From Flavobacterium lacus (GTDB taxonomy: Bacteria; Bacteroidota; Bacteroidia; Flavobacteriales; Flavobacteriaceae), in assembly GCF_003268815.1 (NCBI RefSeq), contig NZ_QLSV01000007.1, positions 62,001-126,000 on the forward strand: a stretch of DNA of 64,000 nt. Reading direction: 5' to 3'. Shown in pieces: positions 42,245 to 50,401 of this stretch. The translations under genes and the position numbers were made by a program. The notes under the pieces are model-generated. The model made no database searches and had not been told where the DNA came from. It worked only from the letters and a program-made list of their open reading frames with translations. The stretch's first letter is position 1. Each line of letters opens with the position of its first letter.

Positions 42245-44233
42245 ATGATAAAGCAAAACACCATCGATTTAGTTTTTGAAACCGCCCGAGTTGAGGAGGT
42301 GATTGGTGATTTTGTGCAACTCAAACGTGCCGGAAGTAATATGAAAGGCTTGAGTCCGTTTTCCAATGAAAAATCACCATCCTTCATGGTTTCACCCGTG
42401 AAGCAGATTTGGAAAGATTTTAGTACCGGTAAAGGTGGAAATTCGGTTACTTTTTTAATGGAACACGAACATTTTTCGTTCCCGGAAGCTATCCGGTATT
42501 TGGCAAAAAAATACAATATCGAAATTGAAGAAACCGTTTCAAGCGATGAAGATAAGGCTGTAGCCAATGAAAAAGAAAGCATGTATTTGGTCTCCGAATT
42601 TGCGAGTAAGTATTTTCAACATGTTTTATGGGAAGAAGAAGAAGGCAAAGCTATCGGATTTACCTATTTTAAAGAACGCGGTTTTACCAATGAAACCATC
42701 AAAAAATTCAATTTAGGGTATTCGCCAAATACGTGGGATGCTTTAACGAAAGAGGCGTTAGGGAAAGGGTATCAATTAGACTATTTAGAAAAAACCGGAC
42801 TTACCATTGTTGGGGAAGACAAGCAGTTTGACCGTTTTAAAGGTCGCGTCATGTTTCCAATCACAAGTATGTCGGGACGAGTGCTCGGTTTTGGTGGTCG
42901 GATTTTAACGAATGATAAAAAAGCCGCCAAATATTTGAATTCGCCCGAAAGTGAAATTTACCATAAAAGTAACGTGCTTTACGGGATTTTTCATGCTAAG
43001 CAAGCAATCGCTAAACTCGATAATTGTTTTTTGGTGGAAGGTTATACCGATGTTATTCAAATGCATCAAGCTGGAATTGAAAATGTAGTTTCATCATCAG
43101 GAACAGCTTTAACGCCAAACCAAATTCGATTAATTAATCGGTTAACGAAAAATATTACAGTGCTTTTTGACGGTGATGCGGCGGGTTTACGAGCTTCTAT
43201 TCGCGGAATCGATTTGATTTTGGAAGAAGGAATGAATGTCAAAATTTGTACTTTTCCAGACGGTGACGACCCAGATAGTTTTGCCAAAAAAACGCCGTAT
43301 GAAGAATTGGTAAAGTATTTGGATGAAAATGCGAAGGATTTTATTCAGTTCAAAGCTTCTTTGTTAATGCAGGATGCCAAGAATGATCCCATCAAAAAAG
43401 CGGATCTAATTCGGGATATGGTAATAAGTATTTCAAAAATTCCGGATCGAATTAAACGTGAAATCTATATTCAGGAATGTAGCCGAATTATGGATATTTC
43501 CGAGGATGTTTTGTTTAGCACGTTGGCACAAATGGCTCAAAAAGAGCTATCTGAAGCCAACAAAAAATTCAAACAAGAACAAAAAGTCTTTGAGGTTGTT
43601 AAAAATGATTCAACAGAAACCATTGCTAAAGTTGATGTAGTTACCTTACTGGAAAAATCAATTTTGGAGATTTTACTATTGTACGGTCATCATGAAGTGG
43701 AATTTGAAAATGTTTTTATTCAATTTGATGATAATGGAAAAGAAATTGAAACCATCGAAAAGGTGCAACATAAAATATACGAACGTATTTATTTGAGTTT
43801 ACAAGAAGACGAAATTGAACTGGCCAATCCTATTTTCAATGCTATTTATGTAGATTTAGTTTCGCAATTTCATCAAAATGAATCGTTTGATAAAAATCAT
43901 TACCTCAATAATTTAGTTCCTGAGTATGCCGAAGTTGTGACCGATATTTTAATGAATGATGAAAAATATCAATTGCATGGATGGCTGGATAAAAAGCAAG
44001 TTTTTGTGAAAGAGAAAGACGATTTCGAAATTCTTTCGCGATTGGTTACCGAAACGATTGCAACGTTTAGAGAGTATTTAATCAATAAATTGAATCGTGA
44101 ATTGATGGCTCAAATACAAGAAGAAACTCCCGAATTTACTCCGGAAGAAATTATAACAATGATAAATGATTATAACAAACTAAAAGTTAACATAACTCGA
44201 CGAATTGGTAGAATGCGTTCGGATTATAACTAA
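42245..44233 (+). CDS. dnaG: DNA primase (DnaG) without zinc-binding residues
   Basis: DnaG makes RNA primers at replication forks. The start is ATG at 42245 (MIKQNTIDLVFETARVEEVI), 662 residues; a longer in-frame start at 42167 lies inside the preceding terminator. The N-terminal domain has the family shape but all four zinc ligands are changed: Ser37 and Ser40 in GLSPFSNEKSPSF replace Cys and His, and Asp58 and Thr61 in KQIWKDFSTGKGG replace Cys and Cys. The catalytic Toprim domain is normal: FLVEGYTDVIQMHQAGI (Glu) and VLFDGDAAGLRA (DxD-type), then FPDGDDPDSF. The C-terminal third would bind helicase. Closed by a hairpin at 44232-44261. I recall related flavobacterial primases with the same change, so it is probably a lineage trait. 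Confidence 0.94.
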   Translation: MIKQNTIDLVFETARVEEVIGDFVQLKRAGSNMKGLSPFSNEKSPSFMVSPVKQIWKDFSTGKGGNSVTFLMEHEHFSFPEAIRYLAKKYNIEIEETVSSDEDKAVANEKESMYLVSEFASKYFQHVLWEEEEGKAIGFTYFKERGFTNETIKKFNLGYSPNTWDALTKEALGKGYQLDYLEKTGLTIVGEDKQFDRFKGRVMFPITSMSGRVLGFGGRILTNDKKAAKYLNSPESEIYHKSNVLYGIFHAKQAIAKLDNCFLVEGYTDVIQMHQAGIENVVSSSGTALTPNQIRLINRLTKNITVLFDGDAAGLRASIRGIDLILEEGMNVKICTFPDGDDPDSFAKKTPYEELVKYLDENAKDFIQFKASLLMQDAKNDPIKKADLIRDMVISISKIPDRIKREIYIQECSRIMDISEDVLFSTLAQMAQKELSEANKKFKQEQKVFEVVKNDSTETIAKVDVVTLLEKSILEILLLYGHHEVEFENVFIQFDDNGKEIETIEKVQHKIYERIYLSLQEDEIELANPIFNAIYVDLVSQFHQNESFDKNHYLNNLVPEYAEVVTDILMNDEKYQLHGWLDKKQVFVKEKDDFEILSRLVTETIATFREYLINKLNRELMAQIQEETPEFTPEEIITMINDYNKLKVNITRRIGRMRSDYN

Positions 44234-44261
44234 AAAAAGACCCCAAATTTGAGGTCTTTCT
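44232..44261. terminator. Bidirectional terminator between dnaG and the response regulator gene
   Basis: AAAGACCCC and GAGGTCTTT form a stem with inner CAAATTTG, an A-run before and TTTC after. It lies between convergent genes and can serve both. Confidence 0.85.
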
Positions 44262-44271
44262 CTGCGTATTT

Positions 44272-44901
44272 TTATACAATCTCTAATGTTTTTGCTTTGT
44301 TGACTAAGTCTACTAAATTGGTTACATTCAATTTTGTGAGCAGTCTCAATTTATAGGTGCTGATGGTTTTTTCATTCAGACCTAAAATTTTAGAAATTTC
44401 ATTGTTCTTTTTTCCGTCGCTCAAGAAACGCAACACCTCAATTTCTCTGTTAGAAAGTTTTCGGTACAGTCTTTCGCTTTTGTTTTGTTTAGCAATCAAG
44501 GCTAAACTTTTCTTAATGGCATCATTAAAAATCACAGCACCATTATTTACTTTCACTATTACGTTTCCAAGTGTTTCAAGTTTGGATGTCTTATGTAAGT
44601 AAGCAGAAACACCTGCTTTTAATGCGTTTGGTGCATAAATATTTTCAGAAAGATTACTGAAGATAATAATTTTGGTACTCGGAAACTCCTTGAGTATATA
44701 CTTTACTAAGTTGATACTCGATAGCCCTTCAAGTTCCAAGTCTAAGACTAAAATGTCAATAGGCTTAATTTTGAGCATGTCTAAAATCATATTATAGTTA
44801 CCTACATGGCCTACAATACTTATTTCAGCATGGTCTTTAAAGTACGATTTCACACCGAAATGAACAACGGGTTGATTATCGGCTAAACAAACTTTAATCA
44901 T
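44272..44901 (-). CDS. NarL/LuxR-type response regulator with altered acidic pocket
   Basis: This 209-residue protein has a receiver domain (1-120) and a LuxR-type DNA-binding domain (about 140-209: YRKLSNREIEVLRFLSDGKK and NNEISKILGLNEKTISTYKL). The phosphoacceptor is D54 in ILVLDLELEG, with Ser82 and Lys104 (YLHKTS) in place. The metal-binding pair usually written DD(H/E) after the first strand is D8-N9 (CLADNQP), so one acidic residue is absent. No histidine kinase is adjacent, so it is an orphan in this window. It may still be phosphorylated or act without it. Confidence 0.9.
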   Translation of the reverse strand: MIKVCLADNQPVVHFGVKSYFKDHAEISIVGHVGNYNMILDMLKIKPIDILVLDLELEGLSSINLVKYILKEFPSTKIIIFSNLSENIYAPNALKAGVSAYLHKTSKLETLGNVIVKVNNGAVIFNDAIKKSLALIAKQNKSERLYRKLSNREIEVLRFLSDGKKNNEISKILGLNEKTISTYKLRLLTKLNVTNLVDLVNKAKTLEIV

Positions 44902-45015
44902 GATAAGTGGTATTTAGTTAGAAAATGATTAATATTTTTTTAGGGCAGTTAAAGATACTATATTTTTTTTAATGGAATGTAATTCTGACAAATTTTTTTA
45001 AGAAAAATTTTAAAT

Positions 45016-45825
45016 TTATCTTAAATATTTGGGAATTTCACAAACAGGTATCGGGTTCATCTTGTGTTTGTTAGCGTTATTGAGTCTTTTGTAAATGTTA
45101 AAGACTTCTAAATTTCTTCCGTCAAAACCTGTAGTATTTTTACCTGCTTCATCCTGAAGCATCGCCCATTCTAATTCGTCATAACTAGCTCCCAATTGGT
45201 CTTCATCGGTACGATCGTCGCCAAATAAGCCATCTGTCGGGGCAGCAGTTAAAATTGATTCAGGAACTTCTAAGAATTTCCCAAGAGCATAAACTTCCGA
45301 TTTCATTAAGTCGGCAATCGGACTTAAATCTACTCCGCCATCGCCGTATTTTGTATAAAAACCAACGCCAAAATCTTCCACTTTATTTCCTGTTCCGGCA
45401 ACAAGTAGTCCGTGAATTCCTGCAAAATAATATAAGGTTGTCATTCTTAGTCTTGCTCTCGTGTTGGCAAGTGCTAAATTTTGTTTAGCGTTATTGTCAG
45501 TAGTAGGAACATCTTTTTTAAATTGTTCAAACGTATTGCTTAAATCCACAGAAGTACTTTCAACATTGGGAAAACGCTTTTTCAACTGTGCGATATGTTC
45601 CTTCTTACGACTCACATGCGAAGCCGCTTGATGGATAGGAAGTTCAACGCAAAGTGTTTTTAAACCTGTTTGGGCACAAAGCGTTGAGGTAACGGCACTA
45701 TCAATTCCTCCGGATACGCCCACAACAAAACCATTTACTTTTGCGTTCTTAGCATAGGTTTTTAACCAATTGACAATAAGTTCATTTACTTCTACTACTT
45801 TAATTGGTGTATTTTTTTGTGTCAT
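45016..45825 (-). CDS. nadE: NH3-dependent NAD+ synthetase
   Basis: NadE converts deamido-NAD to NAD using ATP and ammonia. Start ATG at 45825 (MTQKNTPIKVVEVNELIVNW) gives 269 residues; an upstream in-frame start is rejected since it adds a hydrophobic, non-family tail. The ATP-pyrophosphatase loop is GVSGGIDSAVTSTLC (SGGIDS). The substrate regions GNKVEDFGVGFYTKYGDGGV and DLSPIADLMKSEVYALG are typical. There is no glutaminase domain, so ammonia is the nitrogen donor. It is divergent from gldB; the pair nadE / gldB is, as I recall, a usual flavobacterial arrangement. Confidence 0.94.
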   Translation of the reverse strand: MTQKNTPIKVVEVNELIVNWLKTYAKNAKVNGFVVGVSGGIDSAVTSTLCAQTGLKTLCVELPIHQAASHVSRKKEHIAQLKKRFPNVESTSVDLSNTFEQFKKDVPTTDNNAKQNLALANTRARLRMTTLYYFAGIHGLLVAGTGNKVEDFGVGFYTKYGDGGVDLSPIADLMKSEVYALGKFLEVPESILTAAPTDGLFGDDRTDEDQLGASYDELEWAMLQDEAGKNTTGFDGRNLEVFNIYKRLNNANKHKMNPIPVCEIPKYLR

Positions 45826-45853
45826 CTTATTAAACTTATACGATTTGGCACTG

Positions 45854-45861
45854 TATATTTG
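45854..45861 (+). promoter_or_regulatory. Possible -7 box for gldB
   Basis: TATATTTG matches TAnnTTTG, about 82 bases before the gldB ATG and within the short space shared with nadE. No TTG at a suitable distance was found, so confidence is low. Confidence 0.35.
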
Positions 45862-45943
45862 CAATTCAATTTTAAAAAGTAAAAGTAGAAAAATCAAATT
45901 GATTTTCTAAATCAATTTAAAGTTATCATTATTCAAATTTAAA

Positions 45944-46900
45944 ATGAAAAGAATCGTACTAATTATTTTGTTGATTGTTGTTGCTTCCTGCGATAACAAG
46001 TCAAAAATAGAAAAACAGATTGAAGAAATCACGGTTTCACTCACTATTGAACGTTTTGATAAAATTTTTTACGAAACTCCCGTAGAAGATTTTCAAAAAA
46101 TGAAATCAGACTATCCGGCTTTTTTTCCCAGTCAGTTTCCGGATAGTATTTTTGTCAATAAAATGACCGATCCTTTATACCGCGAGTTGTATCATGAAGT
46201 ACAAAAAAAATACAGCAATTTCAGCCCTGTTCAAGAAGAATTAGAGGAAGTTTTTAGACATATAAAATTTTATTTTCCCAACCAAAAAACACCTTCAAAA
46301 GTCACCACTTTGATTTCTGAAATGGATTATCAAAATAAAGTGATTTATACCGATAGCCTTTTGCTTATTTCGTTGGATTTATATTTAGGAAAAGAACATA
46401 AATTTTATGAATTTCCGGATTATTTTCGTCAAACCTTTCAGCGTTCACAAATCATGCCTGATGTGGTTTCCGATTTTTCTACCCGCGTGATTGCTCCTCC
46501 TCGTGAAAAAGCTTTTTTAAACCAAATGATTTATTTTGGAAAAGAAATGTACCTCAAAGATTTGATTCTTCCTAAATATGAAGACTTTGATAAAATAGGT
46601 TATTCTAAAGAACAACAAATTTGGTGCGAGGAAAATGAAGAAGAAATTTGGCGTTATTTTATAGAAGACAACGTATTATATGATTCTGACACCAAATTAG
46701 TGCAGCGTTTCATTGCTCCGGCACCATTTTCTAAATTCTATCTCGAAATTGATGCCGAGTCCCCAGGAAGAACTGGAGTTTGGATTGGCTGGCAAATTGT
46801 GCGTTCGTTTATGAAAAATAATGAAGTATCTTTAGCTGATTTTTTAGCGATGGATGCAAAAGAAATTTTTACCCGTTCTAAATATAAACCCAAAAAATAA
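45944..46900 (+). CDS. gldB: Gliding motility lipoprotein GldB
   Basis: GldB is a lipoprotein needed for gliding motility and linked to the type IX secretion machine in flavobacteria. The 318-residue protein has a lipoprotein signal (MKRIVLIILLIVVASC) and the family sequence pattern: LTIERFDKIFYETPVEDFQK, DYPAFFPSQFPDSIFVNKMT, MIYFGKEMYLKDLILPKYED and ESPGRTGVWIGWQIVRSFM, the last near the C-terminal conserved part. It abuts gldC, with the stop and start sharing one base (TAATG). Confidence 0.93.
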   Translation: MKRIVLIILLIVVASCDNKSKIEKQIEEITVSLTIERFDKIFYETPVEDFQKMKSDYPAFFPSQFPDSIFVNKMTDPLYRELYHEVQKKYSNFSPVQEELEEVFRHIKFYFPNQKTPSKVTTLISEMDYQNKVIYTDSLLLISLDLYLGKEHKFYEFPDYFRQTFQRSQIMPDVVSDFSTRVIAPPREKAFLNQMIYFGKEMYLKDLILPKYEDFDKIGYSKEQQIWCEENEEEIWRYFIEDNVLYDSDTKLVQRFIAPAPFSKFYLEIDAESPGRTGVWIGWQIVRSFMKNNEVSLADFLAMDAKEIFTRSKYKPKK

Positions 46901-47232
46901 TGAGTTTGATTACTTCCGAAATAAAGTTTGATGTAACGTTAGACGAAAATAAAGTTCCAGAATCTCTAAAATGGACTGCCAAAGACGGTGGCATCGAAAA
47001 TCAAGAAACCAAAGCGATTATGTTATCGGTTTGGGATTCAAAATCAAAAGAATCGTTGCGAATTGATTTATGGACCAAAGATATGCCTGTGGATGAAATG
47101 AAAATCTTCTTTCATCAAACCTTAGTAGCGATGGCTGATACGTTTCAACGAGCAACCACTGATGATAAAATGGCCGATACGATGCGTGATTTTTGCGAAT
47201 ATTTTGCTGAGAAATTAGAACTGAAAAACTAA
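46900..47232 (+). CDS. gldC: Gliding motility protein GldC
   Basis: This 110-residue cytoplasmic protein of known gliding linkage matches GldC: SEIKFDVTLDENKVPESLKW, GGIENQETKAIMLSVWDSKS, KESLRIDLWTKDMPVDEMK and FFHQTLVAMADTFQRATTDD. Its biochemical role is unknown. The ATG overlaps the gldB stop, and its last 4 bases overlap the end of the convergent engB. Confidence 0.92.
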   Translation: MSLITSEIKFDVTLDENKVPESLKWTAKDGGIENQETKAIMLSVWDSKSKESLRIDLWTKDMPVDEMKIFFHQTLVAMADTFQRATTDDKMADTMRDFCEYFAEKLELKN

Positions 47233-47846
47233 AAATTATCGTTTTTAAACATTTCCTGATTAATTTCGTCAATAAACGAGAGTAATTCGTCTTTTCCGGT
47301 CGCTTCTGTGGCAGAAGTGATGAAATGTTGTGGCATTTCCTCCCAACCACTGGCTAAAACTTGTTTTCTGTACGCTTCAATATGTGAATGAATTCGCGTT
47401 TTACCAACTTTATCTGCTTTGGTAAAAATGATGCAAAACGGGACTTCGGTCACGCCCAAATACGTGAAAAATTCCAAATCAATTTTTTGAGCTTCTAATC
47501 GAATGTCAATCAATACAAAAGCACAAACCAATTGTTCTCTTTTTTCAAAATAATCAGTCACAAATTGTTGAAAGACTTCTTTGGATTTTTTAGAAACTTT
47601 TGCGTAACCATAACCTGGTAAATCGACCAAGAACCAATTGTTGTTTATTTTAAAATGATTGATTAATTGCGTTTTTCCCGGTTTAGATGAGGTTTTTGCC
47701 AAACTTTTGTGGTTGGTCAACATGTTTATCAACGATGATTTTCCCACGTTTGATCTTCCAATAAAGGCATATTCCGGAAGCGGGTCTTTCGGACATTTGC
47801 TTACTTCAGAATTACTAATTACAAATTCGGCGGTATTAATTTTCAT
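47229..47846 (-). CDS. engB: Ribosome biogenesis GTPase EngB (YsxC/YihA)
   Basis: EngB is a small GTPase that helps assemble the 50S ribosomal subunit. At 205 residues it is normal length. G1: FIGRSNVGKSSLINML; G2 region: AKTSSKPGKTQL; G3: DLPGYGYAKV; G4: TKADKVGK; G5: ITSATE. No extra domain. It is transcribed toward gldC. The terminator at 47863-47886 separates it from the hydrolase gene upstream. Confidence 0.96.
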   Translation of the reverse strand: MKINTAEFVISNSEVSKCPKDPLPEYAFIGRSNVGKSSLINMLTNHKSLAKTSSKPGKTQLINHFKINNNWFLVDLPGYGYAKVSKKSKEVFQQFVTDYFEKREQLVCAFVLIDIRLEAQKIDLEFFTYLGVTEVPFCIIFTKADKVGKTRIHSHIEAYRKQVLASGWEEMPQHFITSATEATGKDELLSFIDEINQEMFKNDNF

Positions 47847-47862
47847 AGTATTTATTTAAAAC

Positions 47863-47886
47863 AAAAAAGTCCCTTCGGACTTTTTA
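47863..47886 (-). terminator. Terminator after the alpha/beta hydrolase gene
   Basis: AAAAAGTCC and GGACTTTTT form a nine-pair stem with a CTTC loop. Read on the minus strand it ends with T-runs and stands at the stop of the hydrolase gene, before engB. Confidence 0.85.
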
Positions 47887-48648
47887 TAGTTTATTTTTTG
47901 TTAACCATTCCAGCATGAGTTTGTTAAACTCATCAGGGTGTTCCATCATCGCCGCATGACCACAATTATCTACCCAAAATAAGTCGGAATTTGGCAGTAA
48001 TTTGTGAAACTCTTCTGCAACCTCAGGCGGTGTAACTTTATCGTTTTTTCCCCAAATCAAACAAGTTGGCGTTTGCATTTTTGGCAAATCTTTCGCCATA
48101 TTGTGTCGAATCGCACTTTTGGCAATCGTTAATGTTTTAATGACTTTGATACGATCATTTACGATCGAAAAAACTTCATCTACCAGTTCCTTTGAAGCCA
48201 TTGTTGGATCGTAAAAAACATTTTGAGTTTTTAGTTTGATGTATTCGTAATCACCTCTTTTCGGATAACTATCACCCATGGCACTTTCGTAAAGTCCTGA
48301 ACTACCAGTTAATACTAAAGCAGCAACTTTCTCAGGATACATTTTTGTGTGATATAATCCTACATGGCCTCCTAATGAATTTCCTAATAAAATAACACGT
48401 TCATAACCTTTGAAAACAATAAAATCCTTCACGAATTTTGAAAAGGCTTTTACGTTCGTTTTTAAAATATTTTGTGTGTATAATGGAAGTTCAGGAATAA
48501 CAACTTTATATCCGTTCTTCGGAAAAAATTCAGCGACTCCTTCAAAATTGCTCAAGCCGCCCATTAGTCCATGTAAAACTATAATTGGGGTTCCTTCTCC
48601 GGCTTCAAAATATGTATATTTTCCTTCTTTCTTAAAGTTTTCTTTCAT
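47884..48648 (-). CDS. Alpha/beta-fold hydrolase
   Basis: The first ATG is at 48648 (MKENFKKEGKYTYFEAGEGT), 254 residues; the triplet before is TTG. The nucleophile elbow is LLGNSLGGHVGLYHTKM (Ser in G-x-S-x-G), the oxyanion region is IIVLHGLMGGLSNFEG (HGLMGG) and the catalytic His is in DNCGHAAMMEHPDEF; the acid is in IWGKNDKVTPP. No signal peptide, so cytoplasmic. The substrate is not known; fold resembles esterases and MhpC-like proteins. It has a TATATTTG promoter box at 48675-48682. Confidence 0.9.
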   Translation of the reverse strand: MKENFKKEGKYTYFEAGEGTPIIVLHGLMGGLSNFEGVAEFFPKNGYKVVIPELPLYTQNILKTNVKAFSKFVKDFIVFKGYERVILLGNSLGGHVGLYHTKMYPEKVAALVLTGSSGLYESAMGDSYPKRGDYEYIKLKTQNVFYDPTMASKELVDEVFSIVNDRIKVIKTLTIAKSAIRHNMAKDLPKMQTPTCLIWGKNDKVTPPEVAEEFHKLLPNSDLFWVDNCGHAAMMEHPDEFNKLMLEWLTKNKL

Positions 48649-48674
48649 CAAAATTCAGATCTTTCAATTCATCA

Positions 48675-48682
48675 CAAATATA
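48675..48682 (-). promoter_or_regulatory. Bacteroidetes -7 box for the hydrolase gene
   Basis: Minus-strand TATATTTG matches TAnnTTTG, 27 bases before the hydrolase ATG. Confidence 0.5.
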
Positions 48683-48953
48683 TGATATTATCCATAAAAA
48701 AGAAGAATTGTACTGTTTATTTGATATGAAATTTAGCCTTTGATGAAAATCACTCACCAATTTGTTAAGTGGGTAATTTTTAATGTTTATTCTAAGATTT
48801 TCAACACGTTGCATACGATACAATTCGTAGAAATACCGAAGCTAGTTTGTTAAACTGTTGCGTATTTTCTTTTAAACAGTACAATTCTAAATGTTTTGTT
48901 AAATAATATGCAATAATTCAACTTGTTATGTCTAAATTGATTTGATGTGTAAA

Positions 48954-49017
48954 GTGGTAAAACTTATTAACAAAGTGGTATTTTGTGGTAAATTGTGGTA
49001 AAATGTTTTTATATTTG
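48954..49017 (+). promoter_or_regulatory. mraZ promoter with MraZ-type repeated boxes
   Basis: GTGGTA occurs at 48975, 48985 and 48995, an exact 10-bp period, with a fourth at 48954 (21 bp earlier, about two periods). The -7 box TATATTTG follows at 49010-49017. MraZ of other bacteria binds direct repeats of TGGGN separated by five bases, that is also a 10-bp period, upstream of its own gene. The boxes here cover the expected -33 region, fitting autorepression. The transcription start must lie after 49017. Confidence 0.7.
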
Positions 49018-49044
49018 CTATCAAACCATCAAAATTGTAACTCG

Positions 49045-49518
49045 TTGAATACCATAGTTGGAACATATGAATGTAAGGTCGATGCTAAAGGAAGGCTGCT
49101 TTTGCCTGCTCCTTTGAAAAAGCAGTTGGCTTCATCATTGCAAGATGGTTTTGTCTTGAAGCGTTCTGTTTTTCAGCCGTGTTTGGAGTTGTACCCAATG
49201 GCAGAATGGACTATTTTGATGAACAAAGTGAATAAGCTTAATCGGTTTGTGAAAAAAAATAACGATTTCATCAGAAGATTCACCGCCGGTGTAAAAGTGG
49301 TTGAAATTGATGCACTGGGAAGATTATTAGTTCCAAAAGACTTAGTGGTTTTTGCTTCCATTTCAAAAGATATTGTTTTGTCTTCGGCGGTGAATATTGT
49401 GGAGATTTGGGATAAAGAGTTATATGAAAAATCAATTGATGATGCAACTATCGATTTTGCTGATTTGGCAGAAGATGTAATGGGAAATGTAAACGATGAT
49501 GACAATGGACTATCATAA
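49045..49518 (+). CDS. mraZ: Transcriptional regulator MraZ
   Basis: MraZ is a DNA-binding repressor of the division and cell wall operon. I place the start at the TTG at 49045 (residues NTIVGTYECKVDAKGRLLLP after the first), 157 residues. Earlier in-frame starts, such as GTG at 48985, lie upstream of or within the promoter boxes and cannot be translated from the mraZ transcript. Two SpoVT-AbrB type repeats are seen: YECKVDAKGRLLLPAPLKKQ and VVEIDALGRLLVPKDLVVFA. The acidic tail (LAEDVMGNVNDDDNG) is normal. Its 3' end overlaps rsmH by 23 bases. Confidence 0.93.
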   Translation: MNTIVGTYECKVDAKGRLLLPAPLKKQLASSLQDGFVLKRSVFQPCLELYPMAEWTILMNKVNKLNRFVKKNNDFIRRFTAGVKVVEIDALGRLLVPKDLVVFASISKDIVLSSAVNIVEIWDKELYEKSIDDATIDFADLAEDVMGNVNDDDNGLS

Positions 49519-50401
49519 TCCGGTTTTGTTAAAAACATCCGTAGAAGGTCTGGCAATAAAGCCGGACGGAGTTTATGTGGATGTAACTTTTGGTGGTGGC
49601 GGACATTCAAAAGAAATTTTGAGTCAGCTAGGTCCAAATGGAAAATTATATGCATTCGATCAAGACGAAGATGCGATAGCGAATGCTTTGCAGGATGAAC
49701 GATTTAAATTGATTAATGAAAATTTTAGAAACATCAAACGCTATTTGCGATTTCATGGCGTGAAAGAAGTCGATGGAATTTTAGCCGACTTAGGTGTTTC
49801 TTCTCATCAATTTGATGTGGCGGAAAGAGGTTTTTCCACTCGTTTTGATGCCGAATTAGATATGCGGATGAGTCAAAAAGGTGAATTAAATGCTTTTATG
49901 GTGGTGAATGAATATGATGAAGGTTCGCTAAAAAAAGTATTCGCAGAATTTGGCGAATTATCGAATGCAGGAGCAATTGCCAACACGATTATAAATGCCA
50001 GAAAAGATATTCCTATTAAAAATACGGAGCAATTAAAACAAGTGCTATCAAAATTTTTACCGGCTCACAAGAGTCATAAAATATTGGCTCAGATGTATCA
50101 AGCCATTCGAATTGAAGTCAATCAAGAAATGGAAGTTTTGAAAGAATTTTTAGAACAATCCTTACAGATTTTAAAGCCAGGTGGAAGATTAAGCGTGATT
50201 TCCTATCATTCTCTCGAAGACCGTTTGGTGAAAAGATTTATGAAAAACGGAATGTTTGAAGGCGAGCCGGAACGTGATTTTTTTGGAAATTTTTCCGTGC
50301 CATTCAAGTCCATCGGAAAGTTGATAATTCCGGATAATGCTGAAATTAAAATAAATAACAGGGCTCGCAGTGCCAAATTGCGAATTGCTGAAAAAAAGTA
50401 G
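49496..50401 (+). CDS. rsmH: 16S rRNA (cytosine(1402)-N(4))-methyltransferase
   Basis: RsmH methylates N4 of C1402 in 16S rRNA. At 301 residues it is normal length. Motifs: YHNPVLLKTSVEGLAIKPDG, VDVTFGGGGHSKEILSQLG (SAM binding), ILADLGVSSHQFDVAERGFS, RMSQKGELN and VISYHSLEDRLVKRFMKNG. Three ATG codons (49496, 49499, 49505) are possible starts; homologues favour starting a few residues before the YHNPVLL part. It overlaps mraZ by 23 bases and ftsL starts one base after its stop. Confidence 0.96.
   Translation: MMTMDYHNPVLLKTSVEGLAIKPDGVYVDVTFGGGGHSKEILSQLGPNGKLYAFDQDEDAIANALQDERFKLINENFRNIKRYLRFHGVKEVDGILADLGVSSHQFDVAERGFSTRFDAELDMRMSQKGELNAFMVVNEYDEGSLKKVFAEFGELSNAGAIANTIINARKDIPIKNTEQLKQVLSKFLPAHKSHKILAQMYQAIRIEVNQEMEVLKEFLEQSLQILKPGGRLSVISYHSLEDRLVKRFMKNGMFEGEPERDFFGNFSVPFKSIGKLIIPDNAEIKINNRARSAKLRIAEKK

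Larger units (their letters stand above)
48652..49044. other. Gene-free region of 393 bases between the hydrolase and mraZ
   Basis: The region holds two divergent promoters: the hydrolase box at 48675-48682 (-) and the mraZ promoter with GTGGTA boxes at 48954-49017 (+). The rest, about 48690-48950, is AT-rich with no clear gene or hairpin. A 63-residue frame on the minus strand at 48632-48823 is not supported by composition or start. Confidence 0.6.

Noticed and set aside
45826-45897. Longer N-terminus for NadE
   Set aside because: The extra part is hydrophobic and unlike the family, and it runs into the divergent gldB promoter region.
48632-48823. 63-residue reading frame on the minus strand before the hydrolase
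   Set aside because: It overlaps the hydrolase start and its promoter box, has no family resemblance and no good start context.
48954-49000. The GTGGTA repeats as a CRISPR or tandem repeat locus
   Set aside because: Units are six bases with four-base spacers at exact 10 bp, far too short for CRISPR, and they sit at the mraZ promoter.
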